A stretch of DNA of 34,741 nucleotides, taken from NCBI GenBank assembly GCA_947384285.1, contig CANDGI010000036.1:1-34741 (forward strand), written 5' to 3'. This DNA is from an uncultured Lachnospiraceae bacterium (GTDB lineage: Bacteria; Bacillota; Clostridia; Lachnospirales; Lachnospiraceae). Shown piece after piece: positions 23,529 to 31,772 of the stretch. A program made the position numbers and the translations under genes. The notes beneath the pieces are model-generated. The model was not told where the DNA came from. It worked only from the letters and a program-made list of their open reading frames with translations, and ran no database searches. How positions within the stretch are numbered: the stretch's first letter is position 1; the number at the start of each line of letters is the position of its first letter.

Positions 23529-25118
23529 ATGTCCAAAGATTATGCAAAAGAATTCCGGGAAGATTTAAAAGAATTCCATGAGATGACGGAGAAATTCTAC
23601 CAGAAGGATATCAATATTGCAGCCTACAAAAGATTTTCCGGCGGTTTCGGAAGCTATGCGCAAAGAGGCGGGGCTTCCAGCATGCTGCGGCTGCGTTTTG
23701 CCGGAGGAGAAATCCGCAAGGAACAACTGCTTTTTATTGCAGAAAGCATTGAAAAATATAGCATTTCCCTGGTGCATTTCAGCACCTGCCAGAGCGTCCA
23801 GTTTCACAACCTGTCAAAAGCCCAGGTCTGTGCGCTGATCGAAGAATCCTTTGACCATGGCATTATCACCAGGGGCGGCGGCGGCGACTATCCTAGAAAC
23901 GTCATGTGCTCTCCTCTCTCCGGCGTACAGAAAGGAGAACATTTTGATGTGCTTCCCTACGCAAAGGAAGCTGCCGATTATATCCTTGGCTTTATCCATA
24001 CCGTAAAGCTGCCCCGGAAATTAAAAATATGTTTTTCCAATTCTGCCGAAAATATCACCCATGCCACCTTCCGGGACCTAGGCTTTGTGGCTGCAGAACA
24101 AGGAACCTTCGACGTATACAGCGCAGGAGGCCTGGGACGGGAACCCCGCATGGGCGCCTTGACAGCTTCCGGCGTGGAACCTTCGAAAATGCTCTACTAT
24201 ATCAAGGCCATGGTGGATACCTTCGTGGCTTATGGAAATTATGAAAACCGCGGAAAGTCGCGCACCCGTTTTATGCAGGATACCCTTGGGACAGAAGGCT
24301 ATATCAAGGCATACCAGGAAAAATTATCCCAGGCTCTTGCCAACGAGCATCTGGACATCCAGATTTCCATTCCCAAAATTACAAAACAAGGGGATGCTCT
24401 CCTTTCCCAGCCCGATGGCCATCCGGCTCCATGTCTGCACCCACTAGGAAAAGGGGAAAAGTTATCTCTCATCCCCCAAAAGCAGGAAGGGTTGTATGCC
24501 CTGCACTACCATCCCCCTGGCGGAAGCCCAAAGCCAGAGTTTTTCCGCAGGCTTTACCAGGCAATCCTCCCAATGGACGAAGTGGCGCTGCGGGTTTCCC
24601 CTGACCAAAGCCTCTATGTCATCAATCTTACTGCTTCCGAAGCCGAAAAAGTCCGCCCGCTGATGGAGGATGGCGCAAAAACGCTGTTTGAAACCTCTGT
24701 AGCATGTATCGGCGCCTCCATCTGCCAGGTCGGCCTCCGGGACTCCCAGGGGCTTCTGGCTGCCTGCCTGGAAAAAGTGAGAAAAGAAGATTTTCCAGAT
24801 GGCACATTGCCAAAAATCCATATTTCCGGCTGCCCTTCCTCCTGTTCCGGCCACCAGATTGCTTCCCTTGGATTCCGGGGCGCTGTCAAACAGACCCAGG
24901 AAGGCCCGCGCCCGGCTTTTGCCGTATATGAAATGGGCTGTGAATTCCAGGGCAAAGAAGCATTCGGAAGAGAACTGGGCGTTATGCTAGAATCCCAGAT
25001 TCCCGAATTTCTCGTAAAGCTTGGACGGGAAATTGCTTCCCGGGGGCTGTTCTACCAGGAATTTGTGGAACGCCATCATGAAGACTTCCTGGCAATCGCA
25101 GAACTCTTTCTCTCTTAA
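23529..25118 (+). CDS. Siroheme nitrite/sulfite reductase family protein
   Basis: This 529-residue protein has the pseudo-duplicated architecture of assimilatory nitrite/sulfite reductases: two ferredoxin-like half-domains (about 40-110 and 320-385) alternating with two siroheme-binding domains (about 120-290 and 390-520). The siroheme/[4Fe-4S] ligands are visible as Cys393-X5-Cys399 (ACIGASICQVG) and Cys435-X3-Cys439 (GCPSSC). AGGAGG lies 7 bases before the ATG. It has no flavin domain, so ferredoxin is the probable donor. It lies about 1.6 kb from the divergent LysR gene and is the second siroheme enzyme in the window; sulfite is favoured by the neighbourhood, nitrite cannot be excluded. 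No clear terminator follows the stop codon. Confidence 0.9.
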   Translation: MSKDYAKEFREDLKEFHEMTEKFYQKDINIAAYKRFSGGFGSYAQRGGASSMLRLRFAGGEIRKEQLLFIAESIEKYSISLVHFSTCQSVQFHNLSKAQVCALIEESFDHGIITRGGGGDYPRNVMCSPLSGVQKGEHFDVLPYAKEAADYILGFIHTVKLPRKLKICFSNSAENITHATFRDLGFVAAEQGTFDVYSAGGLGREPRMGALTASGVEPSKMLYYIKAMVDTFVAYGNYENRGKSRTRFMQDTLGTEGYIKAYQEKLSQALANEHLDIQISIPKITKQGDALLSQPDGHPAPCLHPLGKGEKLSLIPQKQEGLYALHYHPPGGSPKPEFFRRLYQAILPMDEVALRVSPDQSLYVINLTASEAEKVRPLMEDGAKTLFETSVACIGASICQVGLRDSQGLLAACLEKVRKEDFPDGTLPKIHISGCPSSCSGHQIASLGFRGAVKQTQEGPRPAFAVYEMGCEFQGKEAFGRELGVMLESQIPEFLVKLGREIASRGLFYQEFVERHHEDFLAIAELFLS

Positions 25119-25286
25119 ACAGGACAGGGCAACCGACGGTTTGATTCAAAGAATTTTAAGAAATAACCAGATTCCTGAAGCAGAGCAAATAAAAACCATT
25201 CCATATGCTGCCGCTTTCTGTGAACATATGGTTATTCCAATCGCAGAAGAACAGCTTGGTATTTGCTTCATTGGCCATACTTTCTG

Positions 25287-25532
25287 CTATTCTTCCTCCT
25301 GATACTCCAGGCAGCAGTTTTCGTCCCCATCACCCTGGCCTGGAACCTCCTCCTGATGGATCTCATTGTCCATATCTGCAGGCTTTGAGAGTTCCAGGCT
25401 CATAGTGGTTTCCATGCCGCCGATATTTTATGTCACCACAAGAACCCTGGAGCCATCCGGCTTCACAATAATATCCGCATCTGTTTTGGATCCCTTAAAA
25501 AAAACTGGTTTTTCTATCCTGCCAATATCCAT
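25287..25532 (-). pseudogene. Small gene (81 codons) interrupted by an in-frame TAA
   Basis: Reading from an ATG at 25532 with GGGAGG 7 bases upstream gives 34 residues (MDIGRIEKPVFFKGSKTDAD to GSRVLVVT), then TAA at 25428-25430, then 46 further residues in the same frame (NIGGMETTMSLELSKPADMD to EYQEEE) to TAG at 25287-25289. The second part has no ribosome binding site before its first ATG. The simplest reading is a small intact ancestor broken by a single nonsense change. The family is not recognised. It lies between the reductase gene and the spoIIIA operon, in an otherwise gene-free stretch (25119-25677). Confidence 0.55.
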
Positions 25533-25623
25533 GCCAGGCCCTCCCATACATTTCCGATTATTTTACATGCCCTTCTTATCGGCAGAATGAAAGAAATACA
25601 AAACACTTTTTTCCCATAATTAA

Positions 25624-25656
25624 GGAACTGTACATATACCGCCTGTGTACAGTTCC
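25624..25656 (-). terminator. Terminator of the spoIIIA operon
   Basis: GGAACTGTACA (25624-25634) and TGTACAGTTCC (25646-25656) form a perfect 11-bp stem 22 bases after the spoIIIAH stop. On the minus strand it is followed by TTAATTATGGG, a weak T-tract. Confidence 0.65.
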
Positions 25657-25677
25657 CGGTTCCATTACATTTTTATT

Positions 25678-26481
25678 CTATTCAGCGTTTTCTCCAGCTG
25701 CTTGTGCTCCTGCTTCTGGATTTCCTTCCGGGGCATTGACGGCATCCCCTGCTTCCGCTCCCGTCTCAGCTCCATTCTCCACAGAAGCAGAATTTTGAAT
25801 CGGCGTGATTACAATGTTCTCTGCCGCAACATTTGTTTTTCTTTTTACGATATCCTCCACCTGCGCCCGTTTTGCATCGGTAACCTCTCCCATATTCAAA
25901 ACCACATCCGCATTGCCGTCGGTAATGCTTACAACCACATCCGTAAATCCTTTCGCCTCCAGCAGCATTTCAGCAGCTGCTTCCCGCTCTGCCACATCCG
26001 TCATGGCAATCATGGCATTGATGGCATCCTGCTTCTGCTCCTCTCCGATTCCGGTATTGTTGATAATCTCCAGCAAGGATGCCTTATTCTGGGAACGGAT
26101 CTGTTCCCGGTTTAATTTTACTTCTGACGCAAAATCCACGCTGTTGATATTCGCGCTGGTTAAGACAGCCTCTCCTGGATTTTCAACGTCTTCACTCTGC
26201 CCGCTGGCCTTTGCAATCTCTTCTCCTGTCTGGACTCCCAATGCTTCTCCCTGTACATCCGCTGACGTTTCCTCACTGGCTTCCGTGTCGGTAAAAATAT
26301 CCTCTGCACTGTACATGTCTTCATCGGATATCTCATATGTACCCTCATTGGTATCCGCGCTTGCCTCCTTGGCCAGATCGCTGTCCTTTTGGCTTCCCGT
26401 ATACTGCAGGTAGCCTGCCACAGCAATCATAAGAGCCAGAGCCGTAATAATAATCTGGTTCTTTTTAAATACTTTTTTCAA
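25678..26481 (-). CDS. spoIIIAH: Stage III sporulation protein AH
   Basis: SpoIIIAH is anchored in the mother-cell membrane and interacts across the intermembrane space with forespore SpoIIQ to form the channel needed for late forespore gene expression. One N-terminal transmembrane segment (about residues 8-26) precedes an acidic, low-complexity linker (about 30-110) and a C-terminal EscJ/YscJ-like ring-building domain (about 120-225), here with LLEIINNTGIGEEQKQDAINAMIAMTDVAEREAAAEMLLEAKGFTD-type helices. The last 40 residues are Glu/Ala/Gly-rich. At 267 residues it is longer than the Bacillus protein (218) because of the linker and tail. It starts 16 bases after spoIIIAG and is the last gene of the operon. 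Confidence 0.93.
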   Translation of the reverse strand: MKKVFKKNQIIITALALMIAVAGYLQYTGSQKDSDLAKEASADTNEGTYEISDEDMYSAEDIFTDTEASEETSADVQGEALGVQTGEEIAKASGQSEDVENPGEAVLTSANINSVDFASEVKLNREQIRSQNKASLLEIINNTGIGEEQKQDAINAMIAMTDVAEREAAAEMLLEAKGFTDVVVSITDGNADVVLNMGEVTDAKRAQVEDIVKRKTNVAAENIVITPIQNSASVENGAETGAEAGDAVNAPEGNPEAGAQAAGENAE

Positions 26482-26497
26482 AACTAATACCCTCCTG

Positions 26498-27082
26498 TCA
26501 ATTCATCTTAACTACCTTAATTTTATGTACTTCCACTGAAAATAATGCCAAAACTGCATCGGAAATATTTTTTGCTACCTTTGCATTTCCACCTCCCTCC
26601 GCCACCACAAGCACCCCTTCTATCTGGGGCATTACCTCCTTTGACACAAAGGGCTGCCCGTCGCCCCCATTTTCCTGGGAAAATACAGTCCCTTCCTGAT
26701 ACTGGCTCTCATTGGTGCCACGCTTCACCGTTCCATCCTCCTCCGAAACTGTCTGGCTCCCCCGGGTAATGTCCTTTTCCACAACACGCTCCCCGTCATC
26801 CTTTATGGTAATCATTACCTCCACCCGCCCCGCCCCTTCTATCTTGCCCAAAATCTGCTCTAATTTCCGCTCCAGCTCTCTGTTATAGCTGCCATAGCCA
26901 CCCCCGGAGGTTTCCTCTGGCTGTCCGGCTTCCTTCTCCAGGATCTCCTTTTTCGGATTCTGGCTCTGGCTGGTGGGCAGAGCAATGACCAACAGCAAAA
27001 TCCCTGCCAAAGCACCAATCAAAAGCTGATTTTTCGATATCCCTTTTATTTTTTTTAAAGAAAACCATTCCTTTTTTTTCAT
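26498..27082 (-). CDS. spoIIIAG: Stage III sporulation protein AG
   Basis: SpoIIIAG forms a large ring in the space between the mother cell and forespore membranes. The 194-residue protein has an N-terminal membrane segment (about 20-37), a linker rich in Glu and Gly, and a ring-building domain starting near residue 68 (LERKLEQILGKIEGAGRVEVMITIKDDGERVVEKD), including the insertion region with TVSEEDGT and KEVMPQIEGVLVVAEGG. GGGAGGTGGAAC precedes the ATG. It follows spoIIIAF by 65 bases. Confidence 0.93.
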   Translation of the reverse strand: MKKKEWFSLKKIKGISKNQLLIGALAGILLLVIALPTSQSQNPKKEILEKEAGQPEETSGGGYGSYNRELERKLEQILGKIEGAGRVEVMITIKDDGERVVEKDITRGSQTVSEEDGTVKRGTNESQYQEGTVFSQENGGDGQPFVSKEVMPQIEGVLVVAEGGGNAKVAKNISDAVLALFSVEVHKIKVVKMN

Positions 27083-27147
27083 GTTCCACCTCCCTGCACT
27101 GTGCTTCTTCCCTCCGCCCTTTTCCTGACGAACGTTTTCTCCCTGAT

Positions 27148-27702
27148 TTACCCTCCCTGCACTGCAATCTGAATCTGTTCCTCTGCCAATCGGTAAAATT
27201 CCATCAATTCCTGCTTCAATGCCAAAACCCTGGGATGCTCCCGGCTGTTATCCTGGGAAGACACCTTCGGTACAAAAACCCCCTCTTCCCCATCCGCTCT
27301 CACCTCCATCCCAATGGATTCCACCTGGTATTCTTCCGACAAATGCACATCCGTCCAAAGAACCTGTAACTGCTGCCCTTCTGCAATCCTTTCCACATCC
27401 ATTGCAATTACCTTCTCATATTCCTGTACATAAGCCCTTTTCTGCGTCTGCTCAAAATGCCTGGTATCCAGCTTTAAATTGTCAAGCTCCTGGAAAAATC
27501 CAGCCTGGCTGATTTTTTTCATCAACACATCCTCTTTTCCGAACACGGACAGAACCGGCGACATTACAAGGATTGTCAAAAGCATTCCAGAAAAAAACCT
27601 CACATACTTCCGGTAGCTTTCCTTTGGCAGCAAATGGGTGATAATCGCCATAAAAATGTAAAAGCATACAATATTTTTTACCCACGTATAAATAAACTCC
27701 AT
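27148..27702 (-). CDS. spoIIIAF: Stage III sporulation protein AF
   Basis: This 184-residue membrane protein has two N-terminal transmembrane segments (about 8-25 and 33-52) and a soluble C-terminal domain, the usual plan of SpoIIIAF. The sequence YTWVKNIVCFYIFMAIITHLLP is typical. It is a mother-cell component of the SpoIIIA-SpoIIQ channel. AAAGGGG lies upstream of the ATG; spoIIIAE ends 46 bases before. Confidence 0.9.
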   Translation of the reverse strand: MEFIYTWVKNIVCFYIFMAIITHLLPKESYRKYVRFFSGMLLTILVMSPVLSVFGKEDVLMKKISQAGFFQELDNLKLDTRHFEQTQKRAYVQEYEKVIAMDVERIAEGQQLQVLWTDVHLSEEYQVESIGMEVRADGEEGVFVPKVSSQDNSREHPRVLALKQELMEFYRLAEEQIQIAVQGG

Positions 27703-27748
27703 TTAATCCCCTTTCATACTAACCCCCATTATGCTCAGCCTGCAGCCT

Positions 27749-29011
27749 TCAATGGTTAAACGTAGTTGCCGCCGTCACCATGGCTATCGTAACTAGAAAC
27801 ATTACCGTCGTGGTCACCACCGCTTTTCCAAGCAGCCGTCCACCCTCCCCGGCGCTGCTGATACATCCAATCAACCGCTTGTCCGAGACAGGCTGTATCA
27901 TTGCGGCAAGAATTTTATACAAAAATGCCATAACGCCTACCTTAACCAGCGGGCCTGCGCACAATGCCAAAATAATTATAATCGCTGCAATGCCAATCCC
28001 ATTTTTTATGATGATTCCAGAACCCACCATGATTTCCGTCACAGCATTGATGGATGCGCCAAGCCCCGGAAGCATCCCGGCTGTCTTGGCAATCACGCCT
28101 GTTTTAAAGGTATCAATCACCGGGGTCAGCAGGTTCTGCACCACATTAATCCCAACCACAACTGTAAATAGCAGCTTCATCACCCAGGCAACCCCGGATT
28201 TCAGCAAATCCGTCATCTTAGAAAGCAATTCCTCCTCTGTGAGATAATTCATCAATTCCAATGCCACGTAAATCTGCACCGCTGGGATCACAAGATACTG
28301 CATCACCCACTCCATCCCGTAAATCAAAAGGAATGTCATGCTGTAAAAGCCTGCCGCAGTGGTAATCTGCCCGGAAAATGACATGCTCATGGTAAAGGTT
28401 GGAATCAGCACCTTCAAAAAGTCCATCATCTCCCCAATCACCTCCGTGGATACATCCCGGAGGATAAAAAAAGATTTCATCAGAAGAATTAAAAGCAGCA
28501 TGTACACCATATAAAAGCTGATATCCGTTACCGCTGGATTTTCAAATACGTCTGCAAAATTGTACAAAATAGCAAACGCCGCACACAGCAGCACAATCTG
28601 CACCAAGGTACCGCGAAAAGCAGTAATCTCTCCAAATACCATGTGGACAATCTCTTTGGCCAGCCAGCCCTTCTCTATCTCCTCCCCTGCAATCAGCTTC
28701 TGGACCAATCCTTCAAAATCAAAATCCTTTGTGCTCTCCTGCTGCTTTAGCACAGCATCAATATCGGAAAAATCCAGCTCTGCCAAATAAGAATCCAGGG
28801 TTTCTTCCATGTCCTGCCCTCCATCCCTGGCATTGTATCCCTGGCTTGCCATTGGGGCTTCCTCCATCTCCTGCTCCCTATCCCAGCGATTGCCTTCCTG
28901 CCCCGGCACTGCATTTTCCTCCCCAAAATCCCCTGCCAGGCTGACATTTCCAAACATCATCCAAATCCACAGGAACATCCATATGGCAGACAGCCATCCT
29001 CTCTTTTTCAT
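27749..29011 (-). CDS. spoIIIAE: Stage III sporulation protein AE
   Basis: This 420-residue polytopic protein is a mother-cell membrane component of the SpoIIIA complex. A cleavable signal-like segment (residues 1-27) is followed by an acidic region (about 28-125) with LDSYLAELDFSDIDAVLKQQ, then about eight hydrophobic segments containing FLKVLIPTFTMSMSFSG, GAWVMKLLFTVVVGINVVQNL-like and KTAGMLPGLGASINAVTEIMVGSG-like stretches typical of the family. It follows spoIIIAD by 83 bases. Confidence 0.93.
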   Translation of the reverse strand: MKKRGWLSAIWMFLWIWMMFGNVSLAGDFGEENAVPGQEGNRWDREQEMEEAPMASQGYNARDGGQDMEETLDSYLAELDFSDIDAVLKQQESTKDFDFEGLVQKLIAGEEIEKGWLAKEIVHMVFGEITAFRGTLVQIVLLCAAFAILYNFADVFENPAVTDISFYMVYMLLLILLMKSFFILRDVSTEVIGEMMDFLKVLIPTFTMSMSFSGQITTAAGFYSMTFLLIYGMEWVMQYLVIPAVQIYVALELMNYLTEEELLSKMTDLLKSGVAWVMKLLFTVVVGINVVQNLLTPVIDTFKTGVIAKTAGMLPGLGASINAVTEIMVGSGIIIKNGIGIAAIIIILALCAGPLVKVGVMAFLYKILAAMIQPVSDKRLIGCISSAGEGGRLLGKAVVTTTVMFLVTIAMVTAATTFNH

Positions 29012-29094
29012 CCAACGATCCAGCCCCTTTTTCTAAAAAACTCCATTAAGACTTCCATAATCCCCTATTTGACGCAAACGGCAGAGCGCATGAT

Positions 29095-29481
29095 TTAACT
29101 TAAAAATTCCCCTATGGTCTCCAGCAGCGCTAACAATACCGGCATGCTGATCACCAAAATAGACAATTTCCCAAACATTTCAATCTGGCCTGCCACTGCC
29201 TGATACCCAGCATCCTTGCAGAGGTTGGAGGAAAATTCCGCCACATAGGTAATCCCAATCATTTTAATGAGTATTGCAATATATCCAGCATCCAGCTTTA
29301 CATAATCCTGCATCTGGCTGATAACTGCCAGCACCAGCTCAAGCTTTGACAAGATAAAATAAAAAATGCACAAGGACACCCCCAGCGTCACAAACAGCTC
29401 ATATTCTTTTTTCTGTTCCTTTAACATGACCCCCAGCAAGGTTCCTGCCATGCCAAGCACTGCAATTTTTAAAATATCCAT
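29095..29481 (-). CDS. spoIIIAD: Stage III sporulation protein AD
   Basis: The 128-residue protein starts at 29481 (GAGGAG 8 bases upstream); an ORF open from 29565 would overlap spoIIIAC and is rejected. Four hydrophobic segments and the family stretch MIGITYVAEFSSNLCKDAGY, with YQAVAGQIEMFGKLSIL after it, identify it. SpoIIIAC and SpoIIIAD are paired small membrane subunits of the complex; their genes are 13 bases apart. Confidence 0.93.
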   Translation of the reverse strand: MDILKIAVLGMAGTLLGVMLKEQKKEYELFVTLGVSLCIFYFILSKLELVLAVISQMQDYVKLDAGYIAILIKMIGITYVAEFSSNLCKDAGYQAVAGQIEMFGKLSILVISMPVLLALLETIGEFLS

Positions 29482-29494
29482 TTGATGGCTCCTC

Positions 29495-29689
29495 TTATAA
29501 CGCAAACAGGTTCCGCATGGTTTCAAATAATTCATAGATATAAGGCACAATCCAGAAAAGCACAATCAAAAGCCCTGCCAGGCTGGTGAGAAAAGCATGT
29601 TCTTCCCTTCCGCTGTGCTTTAATACCTGGCTCAACACGGTAACCAGGATTCCAACCGCTGCAATTTTAAAAATCAAACTTATACTCAT
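29495..29689 (-). CDS. spoIIIAC: Stage III sporulation protein AC
   Basis: This 64-residue protein has two transmembrane helices (about 3-23 and 33-53) and the family pattern IFKIAAVGILVTVLSQVLKHSGREE. Length equals the usual 65-70 residues. It lies between spoIIIAB and spoIIIAD with gaps of 16 and 13 bases. Confidence 0.93.
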   Translation of the reverse strand: MSISLIFKIAAVGILVTVLSQVLKHSGREEHAFLTSLAGLLIVLFWIVPYIYELFETMRNLFAL

Positions 29690-29705
29690 AGCTTCCTCCG
29701 TACCC

Positions 29706-30218
29706 TTAGATCAGCAGAATCACCAAAAACAGGCCGCACATCAGGCTTAAGGCCCCGGCTGTCCTCTGCCTGTCCCCCAATTCCTCCTGGGCTTTTTGAA
29801 TCAGAGCCTCCGTCTGCTCAATATACAATTCCAGATTCTTTAACTGCATCTGCGTATCCAAATATCCAAAATTCTCCCCCACACGCTTCAAAAGCTCCCT
29901 CTCTTCTCCCATCAAACAGAAGTCCTCTGCTTCCTCCACCAGCCTGCCCCAGAATTCTGCTATGCTCTCCTCATTTCCCTCCATCTCCTTTGCCGCCCTT
30001 TTTAGAAAAGAAGAAAAGGGCTCCTTCCCTTGGGATGCTATCTGCCAGAACGCTTCCTTCAAAGGGGTTCTGGCATAAGAAATTTCACCCTGAAGCATCA
30101 ACAGCATCTCTTTCATGCCAACCAGCTGATCTGCATGGGCTTTCAGCTCCTCCTTCACTTTCCAGCCATACAGCAGGGATACTGCAATCACAAGAAAGCT
30201 TCCCGCCAGCTTCAACAT
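29706..30218 (-). CDS. spoIIIAB: Stage III sporulation protein AB
   Basis: This 170-residue protein has an N-terminal transmembrane segment (about 2-19), a helical middle with LQGEISYARTPLKEAFWQIA, typical of the family and reminiscent of type II/IV secretion GspF-like folds, and a C-terminal hydrophobic segment (about 153-170). Its ATG overlaps the end of spoIIIAA by 7 bases, so the two are translationally coupled. Confidence 0.93.
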   Translation of the reverse strand: MLKLAGSFLVIAVSLLYGWKVKEELKAHADQLVGMKEMLLMLQGEISYARTPLKEAFWQIASQGKEPFSSFLKRAAKEMEGNEESIAEFWGRLVEEAEDFCLMGEERELLKRVGENFGYLDTQMQLKNLELYIEQTEALIQKAQEELGDRQRTAGALSLMCGLFLVILLI

Positions 30219-31150
30219 AATTTCTGCAGCCTTTCATCATATACTGTAAACTGCCTCTCCCTTCCCAGCCCCAGGCTTAAGAACACAAACCGCTGGAAAA
30301 ATCCATGCTCCAGCCACCGCGATAAATATGCTTTTTCCTGCAGCTCCTCCATCTTTCCGATATGCATCGTACCCAGAATCCGGCAGCCGCAATGGAGCGC
30401 CTCTTCCACTGCCAGGCAATCCTCCCGGGTTCCTAATTCATCCACCGCAACGATCTGGGGAGACATGCTGCGCAAAAGGAGCCGCATCCCTTCTGCCTTT
30501 GGGCAGGCATCCAGCACATCCGTCCGGCATCCCAGGTCATTCTGGGGAATTCCCAGAAAACTGGCTGCAATCTCACTTCGCTCGTCCACTACCCCCACCT
30601 TCTTTCCTGCCCTTCCAGGCATCCCTTCTGACAGCAGACGGATGCAGTCCCGGAGCATTGTGGTTTTGCCAACGCCCGGCGGAGAAAGTATCAGCGTATT
30701 GCACAGCTCTCCTCCCTGCATAAGCCATGGAACCAGCCCTTTGGCGCAGTCTTTTTTCTGTCTAGCCACACGGACATTAAGGCCGCATATATTGCGGATG
30801 GCTGTGACTTTTCCCTTATCGCAGACCGTCTTTCCCGCCACTCCAATCCGATGTCCTCCTTGTATGGTAAAAAATCCATTGCGGATTTCCTCTTCCAGCG
30901 CATACATAGAATATTGGCTCATCCGCGCCAGAGTCTCTTTCATATCCATCTCTTTCCAAACATAACAGTCCACAAAGCTTTTGGAAATGCTCTGTTCTTT
31001 CCTGTCCCAGAACCATTCTCCCTCTCTGCCCAGAACCATGACCGGCTGACCGATACGCAGCCGGATTTCTTCTGGCTCCCTTCCTTCTGCAAAACTTTTC
31101 CTGCAATAATCCCTTAATCCTGCTGGGAATACACTGATAATCTCCTCCAT
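30212..31150 (-). CDS. spoIIIAA: Stage III sporulation protein AA, ATPase
   Basis: SpoIIIAA is the cytoplasmic ATPase of the mother-cell half of the feeding channel, related to secretion ATPases. The start at 31150 (312 residues) is chosen because AGGAGG lies 7 bases upstream; the open frame extends to 31210 without a site. Walker A SPPGVGKT occupies 156-163, Walker B-like IVAVDELGT lies near 230-240 and GVVDERSEIA is a conserved element between them. It is the first gene of an eight-gene operon with a sigma-E-like promoter immediately upstream. Confidence 0.95.
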   Translation of the reverse strand: MEEIISVFPAGLRDYCRKSFAEGREPEEIRLRIGQPVMVLGREGEWFWDRKEQSISKSFVDCYVWKEMDMKETLARMSQYSMYALEEEIRNGFFTIQGGHRIGVAGKTVCDKGKVTAIRNICGLNVRVARQKKDCAKGLVPWLMQGGELCNTLILSPPGVGKTTMLRDCIRLLSEGMPGRAGKKVGVVDERSEIAASFLGIPQNDLGCRTDVLDACPKAEGMRLLLRSMSPQIVAVDELGTREDCLAVEEALHCGCRILGTMHIGKMEELQEKAYLSRWLEHGFFQRFVFLSLGLGRERQFTVYDERLQKLC

Positions 31151-31178
31151 AAGTTGTCCTCCTTGCTTCCTGGTTTCA

Positions 31179-31207
31179 TATATATGTACAGGCCTGGGGA
31201 AATATAC
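31179..31207 (-). promoter_or_regulatory. Candidate sigma-E promoter of the spoIIIA operon
   Basis: Read on the minus strand, GTATATT (31201-31207), 14 bases, CATATATA (31179-31186). This fits the mother-cell sigma-E pattern (ATATT, 14 to 15 bases, CATACAnT) with mismatches in the -10. It lies 28 bases before the start codon, consistent with spoIIIA being a sigma-E operon. Confidence 0.6.
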
Positions 31208-31208
31208 C

Positions 31209-31254
31209 AAAAGAAGGGCTGTGCATTTATAATTTTATGCACAGCCCTTCTTTT
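31209..31254. terminator. Perfect 18-bp hairpin upstream of spoIIIA
   Basis: AAAAGAAGGGCTGTGCAT (31209-31226) and ATGCACAGCCCTTCTTTT (31237-31254) pair exactly around a 10-base loop. The stem ends in TTCTTTT on both strands, so it could stop transcription either way. It insulates spoIIIA from rpsU read-through. Confidence 0.85.
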
Positions 31255-31331
31255 GCTCTTACAAATTATTTTTGCGCAAAATGGCAGAATTTTTGTATCA
31301 TGCCCTCCTGGTTTCTCCGGGGAGGAATCAT

Positions 31332-31377
31332 AAAAAGAACTCCGTATTACTTGGCGGCCAAATCATACGAAGTTCTT
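31332..31377 (-). terminator. Terminator of rpsU
   Basis: Read on the minus strand, AAGAACTTCGTAT (31365-31377) pairs with ATACGGAGTTCTT (31335-31347) with one G-U pair, followed by TTTA. It begins 11 bases after the rpsU stop. Confidence 0.85.
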
Positions 31378-31387
31378 TTCTTAATCT

Positions 31388-31564
31388 TTAATTATATTTA
31401 CGCTTTCTTGCTGCTTCGGATTTCTTCTTGCGTCTTACGCTTGGTTTTTCGTAATGCTCTCTTTTACGAATCTCCTGCTGAATACCAGCCTTTGCACAGT
31501 TTCTTTTGAATCTGCGTAAAGCGCTATCCAAAGTCTCGTTCTCTTTAACGATTACATTTGACAT
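31388..31564 (-). CDS. rpsU: 30S ribosomal protein S21
   Basis: This 58-residue basic protein, too short for many ORF scans, reads [20 protein letters not shown] at its start and ends in [15 protein letters not shown]. It is a component of the small ribosomal subunit involved in initiation. The ATG at 31564 is preceded by a purine-rich stretch GGAGGGAGGTTAGGTG, the nearest part AGGTG 9 bases away. It has its own strong promoter and terminator. Confidence 0.97.
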   Translation of the reverse strand: MSNVIVKENETLDSALRRFKRNCAKAGIQQEIRKREHYEKPSVRRKKKSEAARKRKYN

Positions 31565-31641
31565 ACTCTCACACCTAACCTCCCTCCAGTTGCGTATTGT
31601 GCATATTCAACTGTTTGGGTCATTTTATTGCACTGTCATTA

Positions 31642-31669
31642 ATTATAGCAGAAATTTTTTGTAAGTCAA
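31642..31669 (-). promoter_or_regulatory. Promoter of rpsU
   Basis: Read on the minus strand, TTGACT (31664-31669), 16 bases, perfect TATAAT (31642-31647). Initiation near 31635 gives a leader of about 70 bases. Confidence 0.85.
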
Positions 31670-31772
31670 CCATTTTTATGGAAAACTTTTGGCAATGCAA
31701 AACTGCAGCGGCTGTTGCTAAATGATCCGGCATTATAAATTTCTAATGCCAGCTGCATTCTGGCACCAATCC

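Noticed and set aside
25428-25430. Recoding of TAA as an amino acid in the split small gene
   Set aside because: Selenocysteine uses TGA and pyrrolysine TAG; TAA is not known to be recoded by those systems in bacteria, so a nonsense mutation is preferred.
30030-30965. 311-codon plus-strand open frame across spoIIIAB/spoIIIAA
   Set aside because: Antisense shadow of two well-identified sporulation genes.
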